Source: Thelephora terrestris
Lineage: Eukaryota; Basidiomycota; Agaricomycetes; Thelephorales; Thelephoraceae
DNA length: 64,000 bases
Direction: 5' to 3'
Assembly (NCBI GenBank): GCA_015956445.1
Contig: WIUZ02000019.1
Coordinates: forward strand, 310,001-374,000
The stretch's first letter is position 1, and every line of letters begins with the position of its first letter. Below, in pieces: positions 32,665 through 44,245 of this stretch. The notes under the pieces are model-generated. The model was given only the letters and a program-made list of their open reading frames with translations, was not told where the DNA came from and searched no databases. The translations under genes were made by a program, and so were the position numbers.

Positions 32665-35368
32665 TGAGGGGGTGCAGCGGGAGGCGCATGGTGACGACTT
32701 AGCGCTAGTTGGAGAATCCTTGACACCACCAGCACAGGAATAAGAGCCAATGTACAATAGCTGGCGCTTGTTACATCAAGCCCTTAGACAACATGTAAGA
32801 TAGGGTGGACACTGCGCTCGCCAAACCATAACCTTGTGGGTAACCCGACGGTTTTCCCCTCCCTAGGAGACTTCCATGCCAAACCGGAGAACAAACGAGA
32901 TCTCTTGGATACACCTGCGGGGACCTGCGAACTACAGATCTGGTTCTAAGCCAAAAACTGACCCAAAGCTCAGAGGAGGGGTTGGAGGTGCGATACGGAG
33001 ATGATCCATTGGTGGATCCGCACAGCGGAAGTCAAGAAGACGTTTCAGGCCTGGAAGCTTCGACGTGATACTGCGAAAATCTACAGAATGCCAGACACAT
33101 CTTCGGCGGTGTGGCGGAAGATACGGTGATACGTTCGCGGAGAGGAGCTCGCGACGGTAAAGTGCGCCATCAGTAGTTTCATAACACGTTATGGAAACTC
33201 AAGGACGCTGGGAGTTCTGAGGCCCGGCTCCATAGATGAGGTTAGGATCCCATTAGTAACTCAGGCTCCACGCGCGGGGGGACAAGGAGGAAAGAGCTCA
33301 TGCCCGCGGGCCAGGCGTTGAAATTTTTGAACAGGTGGGGTTGCGAGCCTGATCCATCGCTTGAACAACAGAGTGCGCTTTTGGAATGCCTCGTCTGCAG
33401 TGGTGCAGAGGCCAGGGCGTTCGGGGGGAGGGGTGGTCGCCTCCAAGTTCACCAATTGCTTTGTCCGTGAACGTTTGAACTCTTGTGGAACATGTAGAGG
33501 CAAGGTAGAAGGCGTCAATTGCTGGGTGTCAGAGCTGCTAGCGCTGGAGGATGTATAGGGAAACGTTGGTCTTCCGCGTGACAGTTTGGTTCGGAACGAA
33601 GATAGTATGTACATCAATCCCACGACCTCTTAGTCCTACTACCATCAGATGCAGGGGTATTTCCACATGCCAATGGACAAGAACAAGTATCCGTTACGCA
33701 CCACTCCCGGTGGAGACACCCTTGACGTTCTACGATGGGTGGTCCTATATATCTTGAGGCGATTTCCGGCCTACGAGCAGCCTTCAGAAACCGCGACATC
33801 GGCGCCGAAACGTCTGCCGCGGAACCTTGTCTTACAATTTCCTGGGTTTTCGACAGTCCTAGCGCGTCACGGTGACTACAACCGGCTTCTTATTCCAGAC
33901 ACAGAACCTCAGTTCAACCTCGACGAATCAAAGCCCACGAGAAGCATTTGGTGCCAGAACATCCGGGTTCAGGACGCAGACCGCGATGCAAGAGGGCAAT
34001 TGTAGCCTCTCCGGACACTTCATTTCATCTAGGACTGTTCTCGTATCCACCCTGCTCTCCTAATACTGGGAAGGGAGGGTGCCTCCTGCCCCGACGCCTG
34101 TTGGGCCGTGGAGATTGTTCCCGGCGGCTCCACACTGGCAGCAGTACTAGCGCAGTGGCCAGGAAGATATGGCACAATCTAGACGGCAAACTGAGATTGG
34201 CAAAATATCCAGCGCAAAGAAAATGATGGGTGGTGCGTCGTCGATGATGCGAAACCTCTGCGGTTGTCCGTATCTGAAGCGGATCATGGGATTGTGAAGG
34301 GTCGGGGTGGGTGTCGCTCCTCTTCAGACGCGTCGTTTTCGACTTATTGAACTTGATGCCGTCGATATGGATAAGCCTGCGAAATGCGGGAAACGCGCTC
34401 TGACCGTCCTTGGACGTGAGAGCAGGGCTGTGAGTCTTTCTCGAATACTTTCATGAATGGCTTATCCGGGACTCGTACAAGTCCACTCAGTAGATCGCAA
34501 GGTTCCCTGAAGTAAATTTTGAAACACTTCCTCTTCCGGGGGAACTCACCGAGTCGCCGCCCTAGCAAAGATGCTTTCCATGGTGATGGCGGAGAGGTTA
34601 CAATCTTGCGTTTGGAAAACAAACGCTGAGGATTCATACCACGTGAGGTTTCCCACCAACTGAACCGCATCCGATGGACCATGATCCTTCCCTGGACAAC
34701 AACTCAACTCAAGGTGAATGAACTGTCGGCACGGGAGACTCGGCTATCTCCAGAGACATTTCCTCTTTCGCAGATTCATCGTGGACGTCTGTTATAGGAA
34801 CCGACGCCCGAGGTGGCCAATCGATCAGTCTTCTATCCAATCCTGATCCCGTCGAGGAGCAGATGGGATCTACGATGGGTAGTATTCCTACATCTGTCAT
34901 GTATGTGCGGTAGTGACGTTGTGTTGCCAGAGATCCTGGTCGCGTGTACCCTATAACTCGAGCGATGCAAGGCATCTGAGAGATGTATCAAGTGGTTGGC
35001 CAGCTGCCGAAGCCAATGCTTAGAGGCGAGCGATGACCCAGGGCTGTATTTAGAGAGAAACCGGAGAATCAGGAGCGTTATGTACGTCTTTTCCTATGAA
35101 ATGTGGGCAGTACTGATGAGATGGGTCGTGTGGTGACGGCATACAGTGAGGGTGAAATTGCTAGCCATGCACAAATTGCTACACAAGGGCCGGGAATCAT
35201 CTTCGGTTTCTGCTCGCCGTGCATCATGCAACATGTACCCCCAAAGCGGGTTTATAACCTGCTGACCCCCTTCACTTCCCCTCATCAAACTCGAGCTCCT
35301 CTTCCTTTATCTCACTCACTTGACCTGCCATTTACCGAAAAACTGTCGTTGAGTTATACGTCTGGCCC
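32665..35368. other. 2.7 kb region without a recognised gene
   Basis: Scattered short frames. The best is 33649-34005 (+, 'GYFHMPMDKNKYPLRTTPGG...', 118 aa), then 34344-34682 (-) and 33261-33623 (-). None shows a known domain or a consistent set of exons, so none is called as a gene. A decayed gene or an unfamiliar one is possible. Confidence 0.35.
33649..34005 (+). CDS. possible gene fragment, unknown
   Basis: A 118-codon frame with fairly ordered sequence ('DTLDVLRWVVLYILRRFPAY', 'LVLQFPGFSTVLARHGDYN'). No partner exons, start context or family were recognised. It could be a chance ORF or a relic. Listed so that it can be tested. Confidence 0.2.
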   Translation: MQGYFHMPMDKNKYPLRTTPGGDTLDVLRWVVLYILRRFPAYEQPSETATSAPKRLPRNLVLQFPGFSTVLARHGDYNRLLIPDTEPQFNLDESKPTRSIWCQNIRVQDADRDARGQL

Positions 35369-36681
35369 ATGTCTGACACTTCGGAACAGCCTTGGTCCAA
35401 TCATCCAAACGCTCCACAGATCCCATCTTGGCTATACCTTGGGGAGAAGGATTTTTTCGCGGGACGTTTCATTGGCGCAATCTCCTATGGTATGCTGGCC
35501 CACGGACCTACCCATTTGTGCTCACCTTGCCACTTTGACCCATTTTTCAGGGATTGTCATCACTCTTTTTTTTCAATGCATGGGTGTGTTGCTTAGTCCC
35601 GCCAATCTTACCAAGAAGGCTATCAAGTGGGCACTCGTCGTCCACACCATGGCCATGTTCATGTTTATCACAATACCCATCGGAATCGATTTTAAGCAGT
35701 TATCCACTGATTACATCGATGGCCGGGAATATTCTGGTAACGACGAATTCCCTCCTGGACCTCTCGGAAATGATATCATCCTTGGCACTGTGGAAATCGA
35801 GGCTGTTAGTAATATTATGTTCCCCTTGAACCAGTGGCTGGCAGATGGTCTTTTGGTAGGTCCCATTTCAGACTCAGTCGCTTAGGTGTTTAACGTATGC
35901 CGCTCACCCAGCTGCATCGTTGCTATGTCATTTATTCCATGAACCATTGGGCAATGGCCTTCCCATGCGTGATGTACATCGCTTCTGTTGGTACGTGCTC
36001 AAGCCCTCCCCAAGTCGGTGAAACATTGATAAATGGCCCCACCGATGTAGCAATGGGTAGCGCGTATGTCTACGAGCGATCGAAAACAGCAGTTTTCACC
36101 ACTGTCACCGCGATCAACTACAACACTTCATACCTTTCGATTTGCCTTTCGCTCAGCATCCTCCTCACACTCATGATTGTCACACGACTTATCCTGCACA
36201 GGAGGACCCTTCGAAGGGCTCTAGGGACTTCAGACGGAGCTGGCGGAGTGTATACAACCATCGCCGCAATGCTTATCGAGTCCTATGCCCTTTACGCTGT
36301 CGCTCTTCTAGCATATACTATACCCTGGGCTATCAACAGCTGGGCCATAAGTATCTTCAAAGCCGTCGGCGCGGTTCAGGTTTGTTCTACCTTTACCATT
36401 CCTCATCGCCCTGCTACCTTGGGACATTGCTTTCTAACTAAGTTTACGCACAGGTCATCGCTCCGTATCTGATCATTATACGAGTCGCCAAACGGAAAGC
36501 AGTGACGAGCGAATCGATCTCCGGGTCCTTCGAGTCGATTCGTTTTAGGAGCCAAGGGTCGATGGATGGTGATGAGCCCTTTCCTGACGGGGGTCCCACG
36601 AATGCGACAGGGGTGAATAGTGAGGCTCCTGGCGAGCCTGGTGCTAGGGACGAGAATGCTATCGAAGAAGTACCATTGTGA
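35369..36681 (+). CDS. seven-helix membrane protein, agaricomycete family
   Basis: Five exons (35369-35489, 35551-35855, 35912-35990, 36051-36379, 36454-36681) join to 353 residues. Seven hydrophobic helices can be placed: 'FIGAISYGIVITLFFQCMGV', 'WALVVHTMAMFMFITIPIGI', 'MFPLNQWLADGLLLHRCYVI', 'HWAMAFPCVMYIASVAMG', 'YLSICLSLSILLTLMIVTRL', 'IAAMLIESYALYAVALLAYT' and a last one ending 'VIAPYLIIIRVAKRKA'. The C-terminal 60 residues are polar and probably cytosolic. The 'WLADGLLLHRCYVIY' and 'MLIESYALYAV' blocks are typical of a large expanded family of uncharacterised mushroom-fungus membrane proteins. A receptor-like role is often supposed but unproven. Confidence 0.78.
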
Positions 36682-36751
36682 CAGGGCATGACGTCTTTAG
36701 GCAATTCGACATCTCGTATCCGTCGGAGCTCTTTTTCGATTTGTTTGTGAG

Positions 36752-36893
36752 CTTAAACCGAAACCCCGCGAACCAAGGATACTATGCAACGAGAACGCCA
36801 ACGAGCGCAACGCGCGACCGGGAAAAGAACACTACCGAAAGCCAAGAATGTAGATAGCGTGTTGAAGATGGAGATATATAGATGGCACATAAA
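36752..36893. repeat. direct repeat, copy 1 of 2 (about 140 bases)
   Basis: Runs from 'cttaaaccgaaaccccgcg' to 'gatggcacataaa'. Copy 2 lies 412 bases downstream in the same orientation. The copies match over most of their length, with long identical blocks such as 'accgaaagccaagaatgtag' and 'agatggcacataaa'. There is no coding look and no terminal inverted repeat. Located between the seven-helix gene and the 3' end of the Zn2Cys6 gene. Confidence 0.75.
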
Positions 36894-37163
36894 CACCTCG
36901 ACGGTGAACCGAGATTGGCGCGAAATCTGCCGCGCAAAGTCATCGGTCGACTGGTCTCTACACACCCCTCCTTAGATTCAGACTCTCGCTTCACTATCAA
37001 AATCTGTGCAGAATCCGGTTTTCAAGCAGACTCTCCGAACCGAGAGTTGATTACGATCGTTCTCGAGATCGTGCTGTACTGAGGCTAGATATAAAGAGGC
37101 GGCCAACCAAACGACAGCGCGCTGACGAGCTAACGCTCCCATTGTATCGAATAGATATATATG

Positions 37164-37303
37164 CTTGAATCGAAACCCCGCGAATCAATGAAACTATGCA
37201 GCGAGAACGCCGACGAGCGTAAGGCGCGACCGGGAAACGAACATTACCGAAAGCCAAGAATGTAGATGGTGTGTGGGAGATGGAGAGATAGATGGCACAT
37301 AAA
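37164..37303. repeat. direct repeat, copy 2 of 2 (about 140 bases)
   Basis: Matches 36752-36893 with scattered substitutions and a few small gaps. By eye the identity is roughly 80 percent or more. It could be the 3' UTR of a duplicated neighbour, a short dispersed element, or a simple segmental duplication. Confidence 0.75.
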
Positions 37304-37453
37304 AATGAATGCCTAGATAGTCGTAGCATTGATGGTGGGAGACTAGCGTGAACGAGAATGTGATAAAAGCATTACTTGCGTCTGAATAGATGAGAACAAG
37401 TGACAGCCAAAAAAATGCAGGTGGGCCAAACAACAAGGAAGGATGAACCTGCA

Positions 37454-40282
37454 TCACGATGAAGGCCCTGCAGCACCGTCAAATAACGAATACCACTCGT
37501 TCTGCGGGAACCCGGACCCTCCTCCCCAAGTATCCACCGCCGGGGTCCACCCCGTCGACGGCAGCCTACTAGCAGCGGAGTCTCCATACAGATACTCGTA
37601 CTGTTGCGCGTAGTACGGCATATTCACGTCTGCCTGCATCGAAGGTCCAGGGGCATTATGATCGAACTGCGCGTACGGCTGGGTGTAGGTCACGGACATC
37701 GGCTGCAGGTTGGTCGGAATTGCGGGGGGAGGCACGATAATCGACGAGGAGGGGGGTAACATCGCCGGAGCCTGAGGGTTCGGTTGATTCGGAGGGGTGC
37801 GGCTGTAATGTTGTTGACCAGATCCGTTGGGATTACCCGGTCCCGGTCCCAACATAGACTCGACCTTTATCTGGCCCGCAGGAGAGCCGGTGTCGCCGCT
37901 ACGCTCGCTACCGGAGTGGGAGAAAGCCATCGGGTCGTACCTCGGAGATTCGTTTGGCTTGTTACCCGACGGAGGGCTTTGATAAGGGAATTCCAGGTTC
38001 CTGACGATCGAAAGGATATTCGCTTTGCGTTCCGCCCGACCTCGCTCATCCATGGCGTAGAAATCATCCGAGTACAAAGGTGCAAGCGTGTGAAGGACCT
38101 GAAGAGACTTCTCCGCGACGGGCATGCTCCCAGAATTCCCAAGGAGAGAATAGACCGTGAGAAGGTGCTGCCTGAACTTGGATGCTTCGGGAATGCGCGG
38201 ATTCCGGATCAATTGGAATGTGAAAAACATCCCAGCCGAGAAAACGTGAAAAGGTCTCCAGTTGAGGTGTCCGCGGATGGACGGGTGCATCGCAGGCGAA
38301 ATTTGGGGGTTTCCGTTCAAGTACCCAGGACTCGTCTGTTTCGCCAGAGCCAACAGCTTCTCCGCAGAATCGATCGCAATCTTTCGCGACTCCCTCGTCT
38401 TGTCGCAATCCGCCCCAATAGCGTACGGCCGGTGAAGGGTGAAACGGATATGATAGAACGCAGTCCTGGTGATAATGCTCTGCACCGCGATACGCCGCGA
38501 GGCCGTGGCCGGCGATAATAGAGCATTCGAGAGGTCCGGGTAATCAAGGTCAATCTCTGGGGGTAGCGTCTCCAACCACTGGACAAGTAAATGATCGTTA
38601 TTCTTGAAGGTTTCGTATGAGACCGGGCGTAATGAAACGGCGTCTTCCATGATCTCTCCGAGGATGAAGGCGAGGCGGAACAGGGCCACATTAGGACGGT
38701 ATAATCTTCCGGTATTGTCGAGTTCAGGTGGGCAATAGGATGGTAAGTGTGTGTTGAAGTGGTGAGAGGCAATGGCGAGAGGACGACCAAACATGAACGC
38801 TTGCCACCTACTCAAAGCGACAGGTGAATATACGAGACTGCGCGAACCGTGAAACAACGGACCTCTCAAGCAATATGATATGCCACCAGGCCCATCTCCT
38901 TCTCTCCGCCGTCTCGACGGAGTACCTTCTCTCGCCAGGTTCCCTGTGGAGTCCCATAGCAGTCCCCACGGTCACCAGCTCACCCCTCACAGACCAAATC
39001 TCCTCCGGATCCGTCTTCGTAAACGTCAAATAATGACACCTGACCAGCTGGAGTTCCACAAATTCGAGAGTATAAGAGACGTTCTCGTCCTTGTATCGTT
39101 GCAGGGCGGATTTCATGATATTATAATACTGGGTGCTCAGCTCATGGTAGGAACTTTCCGATTGGATCGCCGCGGGGAGGGCGGCCAAGAGCTGGTGGTC
39201 TGGTGGAAGGTACCGTATAACGAGGGCTGATAACACTGCAGCGGTGGCTAACGTCAATCGACTCGACGAACGTCCCGTCTTGAACTTCTGCCACGCGGAC
39301 GTGAATGCGGGCTGGTTGACGTGTCTGTAAACCCAGTTGCAGTACTCGAAGTAGTACTCGAGGAGCGCGTCGACGATGTGAAAAGGGGGGAGGACACCGA
39401 TCAAATCATGGTCGCGGGCCGCGTCAACGATCTGGTCATTAGGTGCTTCTTCGGACGGAGTTCGAGATCTTGGGCCTTCCTGGAGGGTTATAGGACACAA
39501 TTGAGTCCTACGTCAGGGAGTAAGAAGCTTAAATTTTCACGCACCATCAACAAATGACTGGCAGCGCTTGTGGGTCCAGCGTAGTATCCGCGGTGGCCAT
39601 GCCTGCCGTAAGTCCCCGGTATGTTATCCTTCACAGCGGGGTCTATCGGGGTCGGAGGAAGTTGGGGTATCGGGACGGCTTGCACGTTGGTCGATGCGGC
39701 TTCCTGTGTCGGAGTGTTGGACGCGGTACGAGATAGGAGATGACTCTCGAGAAGGAACAGAGAATGCCGAATGCGCGAGATCTCAGTCGTGGGGTCAACA
39801 TGGCTGGCGAATAAAGAAAGCCCTGTTGTAAATAGAGAGAACGTGTCCGAGTTTGAGCCCAACTCACGCATCCTCGCGAGAAAGGGGTTGCCCATCTGCA
39901 CCTTGATAGCACGACGCGACAGTCCCTAAAGGTCACCAGGGTTTCGTCCACGGGGATGTGAGTCTCGGCTGTAAATCCCGCAACGGACAGCAGTCACTCA
40001 CCGCGCAGGACACACGAAGAGCATGGACGGTTCCTGTAGAGAAATATTAAAAGACATCCGGCGGCCACATCATTCGATCCGGGCGAACCTATCGCATTTG
40101 AGCTTGCTGTTCCTACATGGTTCACAGTTTATCGCCTTTCGCGTCCGTTTTGCTGGTCGGCCGTCTTCCGGGGTCTCTCGAGCGGGTGAACTTGGTCTTG
40201 GGCGAACGAGCTGTTTTCCTGGTGCAGTGTTGTTGATTGCCGACCGGGACGGCTTCCGTTGCTTTAAGTGATCCTCGGACAT
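37454..40282 (-). CDS. Zn2Cys6 fungal transcription factor
   Basis: Six exons (40089-40282, 40002-40033, 39868-39925, 39545-39803, 38863-39479, 37454-38807) join to 837 residues. The zinc cluster is assembled over three exons: 'INCEPCRNSKLKCD' then 'RNRPCSSCVLRGTVASCYQ', giving C-x2-C-x6-C-x5-C-x2-C-x8-C with a basic lead-in 'RPAKRTRKA'. The fungal-specific transcription-factor domain follows ('DLIGVLPPFHIVDALLEYYF', 'VYRHVNQPAFTSAW', 'TAMGLHREPGERRYSVETAE', 'RRRWAWWHIILLE', 'FMFGRPLAIASHHFNT'). The last 200 residues are disordered and rich in Pro, Gln, Asn and Tyr, like an activation domain. Binds DNA in the nucleus; target pathway not evident. Confidence 0.9.
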
Positions 40283-40530
40283 TGTGCGTGGGGATAAAGC
40301 CGCGGAAAGAGAGGTGTCTGGGTGTGTGGGGATGCACAGGCAGGAGGGAGAGGAATAGGGTTAATGAGCCTGGGACCCGGTGTCGTTGAGGGGGTTCTCC
40401 TGATGTCGGGAGCGCAGGACGTCTTATCCATGCCACGGCCAACACGCTTACAAGCGCAAACGCCCAGTATCGACGAAAACCGAAAGCAGCATACAACAAA
40501 TTAAACGACTTGAACATGCTGAAATGGACG

Positions 40531-42325
40531 CTACGCTCCCATTGCAACGTCTCCATCCCCATCTTCCATTCTCGCCTCTCCTCTGGCAACAGAATTCACC
40601 AGTTCCCTCCGTACCTCCTGAGAGATTTGTGGATGCGACTGCACTCGAACTACGTCAAGTAGCGCATCCTTCTGATCCGGGGTAAGATCTGATGCGTACC
40701 TGTTCCCGCCGAATCAGCGGCGATTACCTACATCGGCCAAAACAGACAATCCACTTACCGTTGACAGAAGACAAGCAGACTTTGGTGCCACAGCACGGGC
40801 AAATCCCGGGCCTCACCAGAACTCCGAGGCTTGTATTGGTTTGAGAGCCTTATGAAATGGAAAACGAGCCCATCGACAACCTTGTAGGGAAGTGCATACT
40901 TCTTATCCAACAAGATACGGATGAACAATGAGTTCGGACCTGGACCAACGCGATCAGCACATTGTCCATCTCTAAAAAGTGTTCGCCGCACCCGAGTAAT
41001 CCATCTCTGCTAACTTCAACAAAGCAGCAGCCGAGTGGAGGAGGGGCACCTTAACCTTTGCCAACACCGAGGCAACAATCGCGGCTTCCTGCAAAGTGCA
41101 TCCTGTCTAATTCCACCCAGTCTCAGCGCAAGGTCGGGTCAGAAAAGCCAAGCACGATAACTAACCTGCAGCAGAGGAAACACGATTCCTTTGAAGAAGG
41201 CAGCTGGCTTATATATCGCGCGCTTCAAGCTTTCATAATAATGAACATTGAGCTTCCTGTGATTCTTCGTCTTGCGCGATCCCTCCTTCGTCAGCCTAAT
41301 ATCTTCCCGAATTGCATCCAACAAGACGCCCTCAAGGAACACACGCGCTTGAGGAGGCTTCATCATCGAGATAAACATCCGAGTCGCAGCGTAGCATCCT
41401 TGCGGGCTCCAATTTTCCGGATGCGTCAAAGCGAGAATCCGCGCCCAAGCCGGAAGGGTTGGGATTATTTTGAAGGGCTTCGGCAATGGCCCAGATTTGT
41501 ACCTCGACAGCACCTGCCCAACTCTGCAAAAGGGCCCGTTAGCGTGAAACGCGAAGGTAAGAATGAGGAAGCCCTTACTTTGAATACAGATCAACCACTT
41601 GCGGATTTATACCGGCCGCTGGATCAGGTGGAAGGTCGGGATCTAGGGGTTACACGGATTCAGATTAATGAGTTTAGGGGTATCGAACGGAGGGAGAATG
41701 ACCTCTGCCCACTTTAATCACCACCTTTTGCCCAGCTCCCACTTCGTTCAGCTTCGAGAAGATCATGTCCGCCAACGTCCTTCGCTCGACCTGATTGGTG
41801 GGAAGTAGGGCATCCATAGTTTTCATATCATCTGGGTCGACTTGCTAACCGAGATTACATGAGCTCAAAACCACATCGGACGTTCATGGGCTCACAAGCT
41901 CTAGTTCGGCGTCCAAATCAATGTCTTCGTCGTCGAAGGGAGCCATTCCTTCGTCGTCCTCGTCGTCATCTTCGTCGATTTGTTTCGTCGGCCGAGGTGC
42001 AGTTCTATCAAAAGTAGTAACATCCAAAGCACCAAAGTCATCTTCTTCCGATTCCTCTTGTTGATCCAAAGCCAATTCAAAGATCTTTTTCGAGGTCTTT
42101 GGGTCTAGCGTGGTCTATAGAGACCATAAGTCCCAATCTCCACGGAGAGAATTTCATCAAACGCGCCTCATCTTCGCTTTCGCGATCGGATTTGTCCCGT
42201 CTAGCCTTTTTTCGTTTCCCAGGTTGAGAAACGTTGCCGTATTTCGCATGGAGGCTATCCTCATCCAGTTGGATATGCAGAGGATCATGCTTGGGCTTTG
42301 AAGCGGACTTTTGAGCTCGAGGCAT
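40531..42325 (-). CDS. ENP1: bystin / Enp1 ribosome-biogenesis factor
   Basis: Multi-exon gene. Start ATG 42325 gives '[20 protein letters not shown]'. Acidic exons follow ('[20 protein letters not shown]'), then '[20 protein letters not shown]', '[20 protein letters not shown]', '[20 protein letters not shown]', '[20 protein letters not shown]', '[20 protein letters not shown]', '[20 protein letters not shown]' and '[20 protein letters not shown]'. It ends '[12 protein letters not shown]....DVAMGA' at 40531. This block order is that of bystin/Enp1, a nucleolar factor for pre-40S maturation and export. The protein should be near 470 residues. Shares a 191-base divergent promoter with the UDP-glucuronate decarboxylase gene. 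Confidence 0.92.
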
Positions 42326-42516
42326 CACCTCGTTGTACAGCCGAAGGGAAGATGAAAAAGTTACGGTGATCGAATGTGTGAATATCTGATCGCGCGCGCG
42401 CAAAGGCCGCCGTTCGGTGGATATAATCTCTGACACCGGCGCGTTGCTTTTTGCCCATTCCCTCCATCTCACCTCCACACCGCCCAGATACACTTGACGC
42501 ATTTTTCTTGATAGAG

Positions 42517-44245
42517 ATGGCTACATCGTCGGTGAGTTCGACTCGTTGAAGCATTTTATCTCCAATCTCTGGGCGGCATCGGGTTTTCAGTGTCCGTTGA
42601 TCCAAAAGATGCTATCCGCGATTCTCCATCTTGTGCACTTCCCTGATGCGCTCTGATCTGCTTAGATTAAGGTATTGGACAAGTACGGTCAAGAAATCAA
42701 GACCGTTGGCTTCAATCGTTTCGGATTCGATTCTGAAGTCCCCATTGATGAACTCCGATCTCTCTATCTTCGCCCTCATTATGTCTCGACCGCCCCAAGC
42801 ACCGCCGATTCCTCCAAAGAGGATGCGAAGGAGACGGAGTCTACCCAGGGGCGAACACCTTACCAAACCAACTCTATATATCACCCAGACAGCCAATCTA
42901 TCTCCTACACCACTCTCACGCGTTTCCAACCCGTCAAGCTCTTGTCTCCGCCCGAGCGCAAGCGCATCCTGGTCACCGGCGGTGCCGGTTTCGTCGGATC
43001 CCATCTCGTCGACCGTCTGATGCTCTTGGGTCACGAAGTGACCGTTATCGATAACTTTTTCACCGGCTCGAAGACCACCGTCAGCCATTGGATCGGCCAT
43101 CCCAACTTTGAGATGGTCCGACATGATGTTGTTGAGCCGTTCATGATTGAATGTGACCGTGAGGGTCCCCAGCCTCGTTATCGTCGGCCGTTCTGACCGC
43201 ATATATCCAGAGATTTACCACTTGGCTTGTCCTGCGTCCCCACCGCACTATCAGTTCAATGCCGTAAAGACGCTCAAGACCTCGTTCATGGGAACCTTGA
43301 ACATGTTGGGTCTTGCCAAGCGCACCAAGGCTAGATTCTTGATCACGAGTACATCTGGTACGTGGCCTTTCCCCATCACCATTTCCACGCCAGGTTTTGA
43401 TATGAAGACAGAAATCTATGGCGACCCTGAGGTTCACCCCCAAAACGAGGAGTAGTGAGTTTCAGGCGTTTTGAATGAAGAATCAAATCGAGAAGCGATC
43501 TAACATTCATTTCCGAAAACATAGTTGGGGGCATGTGAATCCGATCGGACCACGAGCCTGCTATGATGAAGGCAAGCGTGTTGCTGAGACACTCACGTAC
43601 GGATACCACCGTCAAGATGGAGTTGATGTTCGGGTCGCGCGTATCTTTAACACTTATGGCAAGTCAATTATCGTTGTTGCTCTGACACCACCGCTTACCT
43701 TCGTTACGTAGGCCCGCGCAGTATGTATTGTCCCCCTTCTCTGGGCGACCCAAAGCCCGATCACGCAGTTTTCACTTACTGAATTCGGTTTTCATCACCT
43801 TACAGTGAACCCTGCAGATGGACGAGTTGTCTCAAACTTCATCATGCAAGCGCTTCGAGGAGAAGACATGACCGTTTACGGAGATGGTTCCCAGACCCGG
43901 TCGTTCCAATACGTCCACGACTTGATCGATGGGCTCATCGCGTTGATGAACTCGAACGAAACTCGACCTGTGAACATCGGTAACGGTGACGAATTCACGA
44001 TTGGAGATTTCGCCAAGTTGGTCAGGGAGACCGTGAGGAAGGTGAAGAAGGAGGATGACGGGGTCGACGTCCCCCTTGTGAACATCATTCAAAAGCCGAT
44101 CCCCACGGATGACCCCCAGAAGAGGCGACCGGATACGACTCGGGCCAAGGAGGTTCTTGGGTGGCAACCGAAATGGTCCGTCGAGATGGGCCTCGAGGAG
44201 ATGGTGAGATATTACAAGGCTAAGCTCGCGGAAGGAAGTCTTTAA
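42517..44245 (+). CDS. UXS1: UDP-glucuronate decarboxylase (UDP-xylose synthase)
   Basis: Eight exons (42517-42531, 42591-42632, 42666-43158, 43211-43357, 43412-43454, 43525-43658, 43712-43720, 43806-44245) join to 440 residues. It is a short-chain dehydrogenase/reductase with the NAD-binding '[17 protein letters not shown]' (about residues 150-170), 'VIDNFFTG', '[20 protein letters not shown]', catalytic 'TSTSEIYGDP', the active-site Y-x3-K in '[14 protein letters not shown]' and '[20 protein letters not shown]'. It decarboxylates UDP-glucuronate to UDP-xylose, used in basidiomycete xylose-containing glycans. No membrane anchor is seen. The codons for G-P-R-M come from a GC-AG intron plus a 9-base exon. 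Confidence 0.93.
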
